Shown: positions 35,770 to 44,157, numbered from the stretch's first letter. The stretch is DNA of 64,000 nt from an uncultured Clostridia bacterium (GCA_947066105.1 CAMSYM010000003.1:1-64000), one strand, 5' to 3'. Made by a program: numbers and translations. The notes: generated by a model not told the origin, from the letters alone.

Positions 35770-37172
35770 AGAAAAAACCGATCGCATTGTGCCTTACCTT
35801 GCTCACCGTCGCCGTCGTTTGCTCGGCATGCAACGACGCGGAGCTGCCGCAAACGCATGTTCAGCAACTCAATTATACGGAAAGCGTCGCCCCTATCGCA
35901 AATCCGGATCAAGGGTTTTATACCCCCATGTACGTTAAGCTAAGCGAAAACGGGGTTACATACAATAGATCCGTTGTAACCGACTCGACAAGGCTTTATC
36001 ATTTGCGTTGCGACATAAGCGATTTTTCTGCGGCGGTCAACGGGCAAGCCGATATCCCGCTTACTTCGAAAGCGACCGACGGATTGAACGATCTGCTTTA
36101 CTTTTTGAAAGAAAACGATAAAAATGCGATAATACGTTTCGCCTACGATCCGAGCTTTAACGGCAACGCAAATAAAGAACCGACGCTTCCCATTATATTA
36201 CAACACGTAGAACAGGTCTGCGCCGTACTCGACGATCACGAAAACACTGTAACAGCGATCGAAACGGGTTTGATAGGTCCTTGGGGAGAAATGCACACCA
36301 GTTCGATAGCAAACGCCGCGCACATCTCGCCTATCGTCGACGGCTTTTTAACGCACACCGCTAATATACCGATATTATTGCGAACACCGAAAATGATATA
36401 CGATTATTTAGGTATTTCGTCCGACGACGCCGCAAATCGCACGATCGCGCCGTCGGAAAAAGCATATAGGCTCGGCTTATACAACGACGGGTATCTCGGC
36501 TCCGACAGCGATCTCGGCACATATACCGACAGACAGCGCGACGTCGAATTTTTGAGCCGCCGGACTTCGCACCTGCCGTTCGGCGGCGAAGTCACGGTTC
36601 CCGACAGCACACTGCACAATATAGAAACATGCTTGCCGGAAATGAATAAATTGCATTTGAGTTATTTGAATTCACTTTGGGATAATCGCGTTATAGATAA
36701 GTGGAAAAAAAGCTACTACACGCAAGAATGCGGTAACGATAGCTTATATTACGGGAAAACCGCATATGATTACATTGCTAACCATATGGGATATCGCTAT
36801 GTTTTAAAGAATTCGGTTTTTTCGTATTCGGATAAGTTTAACGAGTTGAAAATCGAATTGACGTTGCAAAACGTCGGATTCGGCAATCTAAATAAAGCTA
36901 AACACGCCAAGCTGCTATTTATTAACGATAACGGCGACATAGCGTTTTCGCAAAACGTCGACGATTTTACGGGTGAAACAACAGTGAAATACGATATTGC
37001 ACTCGAACCGGAAAGCGGTAACTACGACGTTTATTTGCGATTGTACGGCGAAGAGTTGCAAAACGATCCGCTATACTGTTTGCAATTCGCCAACGACGGA
37101 TCGTGGAATTCCGACCTAAAAGCCAATAAAATAGGTAGCCTTTCATTCTCTGACGATACTAATCAACTATAA
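35766..37172 (+). CDS. DUF4874/DUF4832 lipoprotein
   Basis: 468 residues. Lipoprotein signal: basic start MKKKP, hydrophobic core, lipobox VCSAC with Cys at about residue 21. The domain begins at IANPDQGFYTPMYVKL, the (N)PxxGFY opening of DUF4874, and runs into DUF4832 with IETGLIGPWGEMHTS, PILLRTPKMI and GLYNDGYLGSDSDLGTY. The fold is a TIM-barrel resembling glycoside hydrolases, and the C-terminal 120 residues are a beta-sandwich (NELKIELTLQNVGFGNLNK). It is probably a surface protein acting on polysaccharide; activity unproven. Confidence 0.85.
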   Translation: MKKKPIALCLTLLTVAVVCSACNDAELPQTHVQQLNYTESVAPIANPDQGFYTPMYVKLSENGVTYNRSVVTDSTRLYHLRCDISDFSAAVNGQADIPLTSKATDGLNDLLYFLKENDKNAIIRFAYDPSFNGNANKEPTLPIILQHVEQVCAVLDDHENTVTAIETGLIGPWGEMHTSSIANAAHISPIVDGFLTHTANIPILLRTPKMIYDYLGISSDDAANRTIAPSEKAYRLGLYNDGYLGSDSDLGTYTDRQRDVEFLSRRTSHLPFGGEVTVPDSTLHNIETCLPEMNKLHLSYLNSLWDNRVIDKWKKSYYTQECGNDSLYYGKTAYDYIANHMGYRYVLKNSVFSYSDKFNELKIELTLQNVGFGNLNKAKHAKLLFINDNGDIAFSQNVDDFTGETTVKYDIALEPESGNYDVYLRLYGEELQNDPLYCLQFANDGSWNSDLKANKIGSLSFSDDTNQL

Positions 37173-37263
37173 CTCGGCGATAAACGATCGAGTTAGTTTT
37201 TAGTATATTGAAATTTCCACACCGTAAAGCGCCCTATCTCAAAATAAATGAGGAGCGATCATA

Positions 37264-38016
37264 ATGGAATATATCAAACTCACTTCGGAAAATCTCGAAA
37301 AAGAACACATTTGTTGCGCTATTTCCAACAATAAGGATATTCAAGTCGCATCAAAAAAAGCATGGCTCGCCCAAAGATTGAACGACGGCTTGGTGTTTTT
37401 GAGATCTGTCGAGCGCGGCAAATGCTTTATCGAATACATTCCCGCCGAAAACGCCTGGTGTCCTATCGACGCAAACGGATACATGCATATAAATTGCTTT
37501 TGGGTATCGGGTTCGCTTAAATGTCACGGCTATGCAAACGAGCTGTTAGACGCGTGCATCGCCGACGCAAAAGCAAAGGGCATGCACGGGATAACCATTA
37601 TCTCGTCGCCTAAAAAGCAATCGTTTCTATCCGACCCGAAGTATCTCGCTTATAAAGGCTTTCGTGTTGCAGACAGCGACGAGCCGTTTTTTACATTAAT
37701 GTATTTGCCGCTCGAAAAAAACTCGCCCATGCCCCAATTCAAAAACTGCGCCAAGCACCCGCATATCGACAGCACTGGGATCGTCGTGTACTATACGCAC
37801 GGCTGCCCGTTCACGGCAAAATACGTGCCTATAATAGAAAATATAGCAAATGAAAAAGGCGTTCCGTTCCGAAGCATACTTTTGGACAGTAAGGAGAAAG
37901 CGCAAAACGCACCCATGGCATGGACAAACTATGCGGTATTCCGCAACGGCGAATATGTTACGAACGAGATCCTTTCCGAAAAGAAATTTATACAGCTTAT
38001 CGATAATTTTTATTGA
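37264..38016 (+). CDS. GNAT acetyltransferase with YoaP-like C-terminal domain
   Basis: 250 residues. Residues 1-150 form a GNAT domain (FIEYIPAENAWCPIDANGYM, CHGYANELLDACIADAKAKG as the acetyl-CoA loop helix). Residues 165-250 are the YoaP-like thioredoxin-fold domain with VVYYTHGCPFTAKYVPIIEN, which keeps only one Cys of a CxxC, and YAVFRNGEYVTNEILSEKKF. Members are found as two-domain proteins throughout Bacillota. Acceptor unknown. GAGGAG 7 nt before ATG 37264. Confidence 0.9.
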   Translation: MEYIKLTSENLEKEHICCAISNNKDIQVASKKAWLAQRLNDGLVFLRSVERGKCFIEYIPAENAWCPIDANGYMHINCFWVSGSLKCHGYANELLDACIADAKAKGMHGITIISSPKKQSFLSDPKYLAYKGFRVADSDEPFFTLMYLPLEKNSPMPQFKNCAKHPHIDSTGIVVYYTHGCPFTAKYVPIIENIANEKGVPFRSILLDSKEKAQNAPMAWTNYAVFRNGEYVTNEILSEKKFIQLIDNFY

Positions 38017-38108
38017 TTCTGCACACAACCTTCTTCACCAAAAACAAATAAAAAAGACTGCAAATTAACAAGTAATTTCAGTGTCTATTTTATAAAACTG
38101 CATATTAT

Positions 38109-38542
38109 ATGAAACGTTGGAGCAAACTTCGAAAACTACTGTATGGGATAATCGCAAAAAACATCGATCTGCAAATACATTGTTCCGTATACAGAATGCA
38201 AAGCCAACGCGGTTCGACAAACTTGCCGCGTTATTGGATCACTTTGAATAAAGAGATTATTTTCGATTATTCAAAACAATTTACAGATACTTTTAATTTA
38301 TCAACATATCCGTACAAGACCGAAATTTCCGAAATTTCGGATCCGATACGAGAATACTTGTATACCCCATCAAATTATTGGTAAACAAAATAATCGAAAA
38401 AGATAATTTGGAGCTTGCCGACATACTAAAAGCCGCAGACAGACGCATAGGTAAAAAGAATCTATCTGATCTTGCCGCTAAAACAAATAATGAGGCAGTG
38501 CATAAAATAATTTCGATTCGAACACTCGAACGTCAATCATAA
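38109..38542 (+). pseudogene. Frameshifted SF0329-family protein gene
   Basis: First part 38109-38384 encodes [27 protein letters not shown] and [13 protein letters not shown], matching the start of the SF0329 family (KWSKLKKL ... RAWITxDGKEI). It stops at TAA 38382. Another frame picks up at 38378 and encodes [28 protein letters not shown], which matches the family C terminus (LAxLDRRxGKRRL), to TAA 38540-38542. Some 60 central residues of the family are missing as well. The gene is therefore broken by deletion plus frameshift. Confidence 0.65.
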
Positions 38543-38569
38543 TATAATATAAAATGCTTATCAAAATCG

Positions 38570-38598
38570 TTGACAAAATCGCGCAAATGCGGTATACT
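38570..38598 (+). promoter_or_regulatory. Promoter of the five-tRNA cluster
   Basis: TTGACA (38570-38575), a 17-bp spacer, TATACT (38593-38598), 12 nt before tRNA-Gly. Confidence 0.8.
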
Positions 38599-38610
38599 TG
38601 ATAAGCATGT

Positions 38611-38684
38611 GCAGGTGTAGCTCAATGGTAGAGTTTCGGCCTTCCAAGCCGACCACGTGGGTTCGATTCCCATCACCTGCTCCA
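38611..38684 (+). tRNA. tRNA-Gly (anticodon TCC)
   Basis: 74 nt, acceptor GCAGGTG/CACCTGC, anticodon loop CTTCCAA, encoded CCA. Confidence 0.95.
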
Positions 38685-38689
38685 ACAAT

Positions 38690-38766
38690 GCGCCCGTAGC
38701 TCAGCTGGATAGAGTAGCGCCCTTCTAAGGCGTTTGTCGAGGGTTCGAATCCCCCCGGGCGTGCCA
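38690..38766 (+). tRNA. tRNA-Arg (anticodon TCT)
   Basis: 77 nt, acceptor GCGCCCG/CGGGCGT with a terminal G-U, anticodon loop CTTCTAA, encoded CCA. Confidence 0.95.
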
Positions 38767-38814
38767 ATGGGAATTCCCGATTGGCGGGCGCTGATTCGAT
38801 CGGAATTCCGATAT

Positions 38815-38892
38815 GGTGGGTATAGCTCAGTTGGTTAGAGCGCCAGGTTGTGGCCCTGGAGGCCAAGGGTTCGAATCCCTTTACTCACCCCA
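38815..38892 (+). tRNA. tRNA-His (anticodon GTG)
   Basis: 78 nt with the extra 5' G (G-1) opposite discriminator C73, acceptor GTGGGTA/TACTCAC, anticodon loop TTGTGGC, encoded CCA. Confidence 0.95.
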
Positions 38893-38926
38893 TTAATTGA
38901 CCCGCTACCGATCTTCGGTAGCACGT

Positions 38927-39001
38927 AGGGGTATCGCCAAGCGGTAAGGCACGAGACTTTGACTTTCGCATTCGCAAGTTCGAATCTTGCTACCCCTGCC
39001 A
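38927..39001 (+). tRNA. tRNA-Gln (anticodon TTG)
   Basis: 75 nt, acceptor AGGGGTA/TACCCCT, discriminator G, anticodon loop CTTTGAC, encoded CCA. Confidence 0.95.
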
Positions 39002-39041
39002 AACAACAATATGCTTTGCCTAAATCGGCGAAGCAACCCGT

Positions 39042-39117
39042 AGGGGTATCGCCAAGCGGTAAGGCAACGGACTCTGACTCCGTCATTCCGAAAGTTCGAA
39101 TCTTTCTACCCCTGCCA
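39042..39117 (+). tRNA. tRNA-Gln (anticodon CTG)
   Basis: 76 nt, a near copy of the preceding tRNA-Gln, differing in the anticodon stem-loop (GACTCTGACTC) and T-arm, which suggests a local duplication followed by anticodon change. Encoded CCA. Confidence 0.95.
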
Positions 39118-39146
39118 AAACACCCTTCACGGGTGTTTTTTTATAT
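39118..39146 (+). terminator. Terminator of the tRNA cluster
   Basis: AACACCC ttcac GGGTGTT followed by a run of T, directly after the last CCA. Confidence 0.85.
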
Positions 39147-39293
39147 AAAAAATCACTCTCGAATTTGGGAGCGATTTAGGAATAAACAGTTGAAAAACAT
39201 TAAATTGGGGCAGATGTTGCTGACAGTGTTGCTGAAAAATATTTTTATATTGAATTATGAATTTCCCCTACATCATACAATTTAAATGTACTA

Positions 39294-39785
39294 TCAAACA
39301 ACGCCTTGTTTACTTATAAAACCGACGCCGTCGCCGGCGACGAGCGCGTAGCTTCCGTTACACAACGCGCCGGGATTTATAAGATGTACTCCGCGTTCTA
39401 CAACATCGCAATACATATGAGTATGCCCGTAAAACACGAGTTTGCAGTTTTTCATTTCCGCCATGTTAACGAGCTGAGCAACGCCATGTCTTACATTGAA
39501 TTTGTGACCGTGCGTGACGAGCGCCCGCGTATCGCCGAATTTAAGCCCCGCTATCTCCGCAATATCGGAACTGAAATCGTTATTGCCGCGCACGCACACG
39601 ATCGGCACCGTAATAAGCCCGCGAATGCGCAAAACATCGTTCACGCCGTCGCCGCAAAACACCAAATAGTCCGCCGAATTTATAACCGGCAATAATCTTT
39701 CAAGCCGCGCAAAGTCGTGATGAATATCCGATATCACGACAAGCTTATACATTAAATTATCCGCATCAAACGAAGTTCCCATCAT
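39294..39785 (-). CDS. YfcE/MJ0936-type metallophosphoesterase
   Basis: 163 residues. All five metal motifs are present: ISDIHHD, FCGDGVNDV, RGNND, VTHGHKF and YGHTHM. Small YfcE-like enzymes hydrolyse phosphodiesters in the cytoplasm. The start is taken at ATG 39785 because TAGGA lies 6 nt upstream; the family core begins at Met12 (39752), which is the alternative start. It follows rdgB after 16 bp, a pairing common in Bacillota (rdgB-yfcE), suggesting a joint role in nucleotide housekeeping. Confidence 0.92.
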   Translation of the reverse strand: MMGTSFDADNLMYKLVVISDIHHDFARLERLLPVINSADYLVFCGDGVNDVLRIRGLITVPIVCVRGNNDFSSDIAEIAGLKFGDTRALVTHGHKFNVRHGVAQLVNMAEMKNCKLVFYGHTHMYCDVVERGVHLINPGALCNGSYALVAGDGVGFISKQGVV

Positions 39786-39801
39786 ACAAAGTCCTAAAAT
39801 A

Positions 39802-40365
39802 CTATGCGAGTTTATCTACAAGCGCGGCAAGCGCACGAGCTCGGTGACTTACGGAATTCTTTTCGGATTCGGTAGCCGCGCCGAATGTTTTGCCGAGATC
39901 GTCGCTTAAAAAGATAGGATCGTAACCGAACCCGCCGACACCGTCCGCATGCTCGGTTATTTTGCCGTATGTAGCGCCCTGCCCGTCGATTACGCGCACA
40001 CCGTCATAATACACTATACAGCAAGCGAAGTGCGCAGAACGTTCGGTTTTTCCGCTTAACTCGCGTAAAAGCTTTGTGTTGTTGTCCGCATCCGTTCCGC
40101 CGCTGTACCGCGCCGAAAACACGCCCGGCGCCCCACCCAAAGCGTCGACGCAAAGCCCGCTGTCGTCGGCTATCGTCGGCAATTTGCAAATTTCGTACAA
40201 GGCTTTCGCCTTTATCAATGCGTTTTCATAAAACGTTTCGCCCGTTTCGTCGACATCGAATTCTATATTCAGGTCCTTGGGCGATAACACGTTATAATCT
40301 TTTAACATCGCGCGGAATTCGGCGAGTTTACCCGCATTTCCGCTTGCCAATACTATTTGTTTCAT
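39802..40365 (-). CDS. rdgB: RdgB/HAM1 non-canonical purine NTP pyrophosphatase
   Basis: 187 residues from ATG 40365. Motifs: VLASGNAGKLAEFRAML (N-terminal triphosphate loop), TIADDSGLCVDALGGAPGVF SARYSG (catalytic Asp and substrate pocket), GFGYDPIFL and SHRARAL. It hydrolyses dITP, ITP and XTP to the monophosphates, preventing their incorporation into DNA. The frame is open further upstream, but a promoter whose -10 ends 6 nt before this ATG fixes the start and implies a leaderless message. Confidence 0.95.
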   Translation of the reverse strand: MKQIVLASGNAGKLAEFRAMLKDYNVLSPKDLNIEFDVDETGETFYENALIKAKALYEICKLPTIADDSGLCVDALGGAPGVFSARYSGGTDADNNTKLLRELSGKTERSAHFACCIVYYDGVRVIDGQGATYGKITEHADGVGGFGYDPIFLSDDLGKTFGAATESEKNSVSHRARALAALVDKLA

Positions 40366-40371
40366 ACTTAA

Positions 40372-40400
40372 ATTGTACTCCGTTTGCTCATAAATATCAA
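40372..40400 (-). promoter_or_regulatory. rdgB promoter, leaderless arrangement
   Basis: On the minus strand: TTGATA (40395-40400), a 17-bp spacer, TACAAT (40372-40377), then 6 nt to ATG. Confidence 0.65.
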
Positions 40401-40462
40401 GTAAATTGCCGCACTTTTTATATAATGCCAAACGCTATAAAATAATCGCCTTGGGTAAACGC

Positions 40463-40491
40463 TTGCTAAAACAGCATATTCATGATATAAT
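40463..40491 (+). promoter_or_regulatory. Promoter of tRNA-Leu
   Basis: TTGCTA (40463-40468), a 17-bp spacer, TATAAT (40486-40491), 12 nt before the tRNA. Confidence 0.75.
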
Positions 40492-40503
40492 ATAAAAAAT
40501 CAT

Positions 40504-40586
40504 GCGAGCGTGGCGGAATGGCAGACGCGATAGACTTAGGATCTATTGTCCTTGGCGTGCAGGTTCAAGTCCTGTCGCTCGCACCA
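40504..40586 (+). tRNA. tRNA-Leu (anticodon TAG)
   Basis: 83 nt class II tRNA, acceptor GCGAGCG/CGCTCGC, anticodon loop CTTAGGA, variable arm TGTCCTTGGCGTG, encoded CCA. Its last 11 bases plus one are repeated at 44101-44112. Confidence 0.95.
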
Positions 40587-40587
40587 A
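40576..40587 (+). repeat. Putative attachment-site copy (tRNA-Leu 3' end)
   Basis: CGCTCGCACCAA, the 3' end of tRNA-Leu, occurs again in direct orientation at 44101-44112. The pair brackets about 3.5 kb containing an esterase, an APH-like gene, an AraC regulator and a recombinase remnant, as expected for an element integrated in a tRNA 3' end. Confidence 0.55.
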
Positions 40588-40976
40588 GTCTTAATAGCTT
40601 GAACTTCTTTACCATAAAAAGAACGTTCGGGCTATTTTGTTTAATGGAAGAATTTGAGAACTTCCGAGCATAGAAAAACAGTAAATCACCGTTCGCGCGG
40701 TATAACGCGCTCATTCATCTCGTAACGCCAATACAGCGCACCGTGCTGTTTTGAATAATGCGTTGCTCGTTCCGCAGGGCGAACGGAACTTATATAGCGA
40801 AGCGGAATAAGTGTAGTGAGCTACACTTATCCGTCACCGCAAACTGCGCTTTAAGCCTTCCGCAAATAACGCAAAAGGCAATCCCTCTTCGTTGCAGCTC
40901 CTTTTCACCGCTGCAATATGTTTACTGCCCATAAACGGTACGTGAAGAAAATTTTTATGGGAAGTTTTGTCGAAAA
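40587..40976. other. 390-bp non-coding segment between tRNA-Leu and the esterase
   Basis: No credible gene. The composition shifts to AT-rich with GCG islands. It contains an inverted repeat CGGAATAAGTGTAG/CTACACTTATCCG at 40803-40833 with a 4-nt loop. If the tRNA-Leu 3' repeat is an attachment site, this is the left end of the element. Confidence 0.5.
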
Positions 40977-41897
40977 TCAACGGGGTTTAAATCTAAAAAT
41001 GAATTGACTGATCTCTTTCCATGCAGTTTTACTTTCTTTCAAAAACGGAGTTAAATATTGAAAGTCGTGCCACATACCGCCGTATTCGGTAAAGGTTGCA
41101 TTAACTCCTGCCGATTTGGCTTTAAGATACAACATTTCACTATCACTTGCGGAAGTTTCTAATTCGCCGCATTGAATAAGCATATCGGGAAAATTATAAT
41201 ACTCCGCATATGCGGGGGAAAGAAATTTATCATAAGGCGAAGTATTTCCGCAATAAGGCGTTTTCCGTCTTATAAATTGCTCGTTCTCTTCGTAAGGCTG
41301 ATTTTTAGGCAGTGAATACAGCGGGTCAAGATAACAGTTCTTTTTATAAGAATTACCCGTTGCCGCCAAGTCTATATAACCCGATATACAAATCAAACCG
41401 TTGGGTAACGGCATATTTTTATCACGGAGCTTTAAGCAAGCCGACAGCATTAAATTAACGCCGAAGCTATCCCCTATTGCAATAATATGCTTTCCTTTTA
41501 ATTTGCCTTTATACAGTTCAACGTAAGCGGAATAACACTCGTCATGTACGGAAGGATAAACAAGTTCGTTGCCGATTTTATAATCAATGGAATACACTGC
41601 GCATTTGGTAATCTTGCAAAGTCTTTCGGCTGCTTTTCGGTACATACCATTCATTGATTGAGTATGACCGCCGCCGTGGAATTGTACTATACAAGTATCG
41701 TTTTTTGAACTTGTATGAGTTAATATTTCAACGCTCGTTCCGTTGATATTTGCAATTTCATAACGGCAATTTTTAGGCGGACGGTACGGTTTTTTCTTAA
41801 TTTTGACCGAGCGTGATAATGATTTATGTTTTTTTCGATACGGGTAAGTGTATGCACGTAAAATTGTCCGCGTAATACTTGCTACCAAAGAAATCAT
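40977..41897 (-). CDS. Alpha/beta hydrolase (HSL/esterase type)
   Basis: 306 residues. Oxyanion motif HGGGHTQS near residue 78, nucleophile elbow GDSFG near residue 150, acidic residue in GELETSASDSE near 250 and catalytic His in GGMWHDFQYL near 282. These are the marks of hormone-sensitive-lipase-like carboxylesterases. The N-terminal 40 residues are basic (YRKKHKSLSRSVKIKKKPYR). Cytosolic or peripheral membrane esterase of unknown substrate. The start overlaps the APH-like gene by 4 bp (ATGA). AT-rich codon use compared with the core genes. Confidence 0.88.
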   Translation of the reverse strand: MISLVASITRTILRAYTYPYRKKHKSLSRSVKIKKKPYRPPKNCRYEIANINGTSVEILTHTSSKNDTCIVQFHGGGHTQSMNGMYRKAAERLCKITKCAVYSIDYKIGNELVYPSVHDECYSAYVELYKGKLKGKHIIAIGDSFGVNLMLSACLKLRDKNMPLPNGLICISGYIDLAATGNSYKKNCYLDPLYSLPKNQPYEENEQFIRRKTPYCGNTSPYDKFLSPAYAEYYNFPDMLIQCGELETSASDSEMLYLKAKSAGVNATFTEYGGMWHDFQYLTPFLKESKTAWKEISQFIFRFKPR

Positions 41898-42847
41898 AGT
41901 TCCGCAAGTCTTTCGTGCATATTTTTGACAAGCGGGTTCATTATCAAATTAACAAGCACGCCCGATTTTATATAGCAATAAACTTCATTCCACAAACCGT
42001 AAAAAGCACATTTGACGTCGCAATACTTGCTTGCACCGTATTTCTTGATATAGGTTTCCCGCAGATAAAACCGTTTCCCCGTCAGATTGTCAAACTGAAA
42101 TAAATCGTATTCCCTGTCGGCATACATAGAATTAAGCGGGTCTATAAAACCGCTGATTTCATGCTTTTTACCGACCATAATATTAGCGATATTCAAATCG
42201 CCGTGAATTAAGCAAGCGTCTTTAACGTTCTCCGAAAAGATGACGTCAAACTTATTCCAAGCCGCACGCATAGCAACTATAATCTTTTTTGAAAGTGTTT
42301 TTGCTTTATAAAATTCTTCGGCTTTGTCCAAAACCGCTTGCGCAAACGGTTTATAATAATCTATCCACGTCAAGCAACCCGGCGAAAGCGTATCCCCGAA
42401 TTTTTCGTTTGTTCGGCAATGAATTTCGTGTAATGCAGTAGTTACCATATCGGCAAATTCAAGGCGTTTGCGCTTACTTTCGATCAACATTCCGAGAGCC
42501 ATAAGCGCATTTTTGCCGTCAATGTTTTCCATTCCGTAACAGTCTACGGGAATCCCCGCATCTGCATTTCGCGCAAACAAAACTTTTGGAATTTTTACCG
42601 AACAGTTATCCGCAAGAAGTTTCAAATCGTACACTTCTTTTTCAAGCATATCTTTTGCCCTTAAAAACTTAATTACGATTTTTTTCCCGTCTGCAAATTC
42701 AACTGCGAACGCACGCCCGAACGATCCGCCGCCGAGATATTTAATTTTTTTAGCCGTTTGACCGAATTGCTCTTTTACGATAATCGCAGAGTATTTATTT
42801 GCCGTATCTTTATCGAGCGGAATAGCCGCGATTCTTTCTACTTTCAT
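41894..42847 (-). CDS. Aminoglycoside phosphotransferase/choline kinase-like protein
   Basis: 317 residues from ATG 42847, with GAGGTG 7 nt upstream. Kinase-like fold: KKIVIKFLRAKDMLEKEVYD (ATP-binding Lys), then the Brenner motif CLIHGDLNIANIMVG and metal-binding SGFIDPLNSMYADREYDLFQ. The HGDLNxxN and IDP pattern belongs to the APH/choline-kinase superfamily, whose members phosphorylate antibiotics or small alcohols. Real resistance activity cannot be inferred. Operon with the downstream esterase; divergent AraC gene is not next to it but on the same strand upstream. Confidence 0.85.
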   Translation of the reverse strand: MKVERIAAIPLDKDTANKYSAIIVKEQFGQTAKKIKYLGGGSFGRAFAVEFADGKKIVIKFLRAKDMLEKEVYDLKLLADNCSVKIPKVLFARNADAGIPVDCYGMENIDGKNALMALGMLIESKRKRLEFADMVTTALHEIHCRTNEKFGDTLSPGCLTWIDYYKPFAQAVLDKAEEFYKAKTLSKKIIVAMRAAWNKFDVIFSENVKDACLIHGDLNIANIMVGKKHEISGFIDPLNSMYADREYDLFQFDNLTGKRFYLRETYIKKYGASKYCDVKCAFYGLWNEVYCYIKSGVLVNLIMNPLVKNMHERLAEL

Positions 42848-42945
42848 GTTGTAACACCTCATAATTCAGTATTAACATTATTATACATCAAAATAAAAAT
42901 AACAGCCATATCGAGATATGACTGAAATATTTCCCGATATGACTT

Positions 42946-43905
42946 TTACTTTAATGTGTTGCGGTATTCAGACGGTTTCATCCCGAGTATGGAAAAGAAC
43001 TGCTTATACAATCCCGAAGTGTTTGAATACCCCACTTCAAAAGCAATATCTTCTATGGTCAAGTTGTTTTCGGTCAAAAGTTGCTTTGCGCGGTTTATCC
43101 GATATAAACTTAACAGTTCCGAAAAACTTTTACCTGTTCGGTTTTTTATTAAACGACTAATATAATTAGCGTTATAGTTTTGCGTTACGGCAAACTCCGC
43201 AAGCGATGCGGTCTTAATATTTTTATCAAAGTAATCGTTGAGCATAGTTTCGATAGCAAAATCGTATTTTTGCATTTTGACTAACTCTGTAAAAACTATC
43301 GTGAGATAACTTTGTATAATCAAATCTTGAAATCGAGCATTACAGGATTGCTCTTGCAAAAGTTTCAATATGGCAAATTCCGAAGTTTCCGATACATTAT
43401 CAAACAATATCGTTGGTTCGGAAAGTCTATCTCTTAAAACTTTGCCGCCCGTTTGCTTGAATAGACCGCAAGGTATTACGAACTTTAAAATAATGTCGGA
43501 ACGGTTACTCTTTTCTATCTTATGAACGGCGTTCGGACATAGAAGTATACATTGTCCTTTGATTAAACAAAGTTTAGATCCGTCTTTGAATTGCTGTAAA
43601 CACTTACCCCGATGAACATAAATAAGCTCATAAAATTTGTGGCTATGAAAATACGGTACTTGACTTTCCGTATGCTTCTTGATATAAAACTCGTCGCTTT
43701 GTCTGATAGGAATAATCGGAAAATCGGTAATTTTTCCCGACATAAAATCTTTGACCGATATGGAAAGCGACTTTGCAGTATCCAAAATTTCTCTTGCATT
43801 AATGAATTCTTTTTTTAACGCTTCGATAAACAAACTCTCTGTATTAGATTGTTTATTGTCGTCGACTTCGTGGTTTGCCAGTATTGTTAAAAAAGTGTCG
43901 TTCAT
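42946..43905 (-). CDS. AraC family transcriptional regulator
   Basis: 319 residues from ATG 43905. N-terminal cupin-type sensor (HTESQVPYFHSHKFYELIYV HRGKCLQQF then GQCILLCPNAVHKIE). C-terminal pair of helix-turn-helix motifs: ASLAEFAVTQNYNANYISRL IKNRTGKSFSELL and LTIEDIAFEVGYSNTSGLYK QFFSILGMKPSEYR. It most likely controls the adjacent APH-like and esterase genes. The promoter (43913-43941) leaves 7 nt before the ATG, so the message is leaderless, and it lies within a recombinase remnant. Confidence 0.92.
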   Translation of the reverse strand: MNDTFLTILANHEVDDNKQSNTESLFIEALKKEFINAREILDTAKSLSISVKDFMSGKITDFPIIPIRQSDEFYIKKHTESQVPYFHSHKFYELIYVHRGKCLQQFKDGSKLCLIKGQCILLCPNAVHKIEKSNRSDIILKFVIPCGLFKQTGGKVLRDRLSEPTILFDNVSETSEFAILKLLQEQSCNARFQDLIIQSYLTIVFTELVKMQKYDFAIETMLNDYFDKNIKTASLAEFAVTQNYNANYISRLIKNRTGKSFSELLSLYRINRAKQLLTENNLTIEDIAFEVGYSNTSGLYKQFFSILGMKPSEYRNTLK

Positions 43906-43912
43906 GTTTGAT

Positions 43913-43941
43913 ATTATAGCACAACTAAGAAAGTTTTTCAA
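43913..43941 (-). promoter_or_regulatory. Promoter of the AraC-type gene
   Basis: On the minus strand: TTGAAA (43936-43941), a 17-bp spacer, TATAAT (43913-43918), then 7 nt to ATG. 24 of the 29 bases are identical to the MBL gene promoter at 47258-47286. Confidence 0.75.
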
Positions 43942-43947
43942 GCGAAA

Positions 43948-44127
43948 GGTTATGCAACGGAAATACCCGTTAAGCGGCTGTCCGACCTTGAAAAAGAGCA
44001 AAAAATAACGGACGCGATTGCAGAGAAACAGCTAAAAGCTCCGATATTCACGCAAGACCACTTCAAAACGGCACTTTTTAACTTCAACTTTATTTTCAAA
44101 CGCTCGCACCAAATAAACGTGAGTTGA
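43948..44127 (+). pseudogene. C-terminal remnant of a serine site-specific recombinase
   Basis: An open stretch without start codon reads GYATEIPVKRLSDLEKEQKI, then TDAIAEKQLKAPIFTQDHFK TALFNF. This resembles the helical tail of large serine recombinases (LExEKxxIxxxIAxEQxxxPxLTxExIxxFL). It runs to a stop at 44125 and overlaps the 12-bp tRNA-Leu repeat. It is the only piece of recombinase left, so it marks a past integration. Homology call is from pattern only. Confidence 0.5.
44101..44112 (+). repeat. Putative attachment-site copy (repeat of tRNA-Leu 3' end)
   Basis: CGCTCGCACCAA, identical and in the same orientation as 40576-40587. It lies beside the recombinase remnant. Confidence 0.55.
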
Positions 44128-44157
44128 ATCGAGTTCGGCTTACGTTATGTTTTACAT

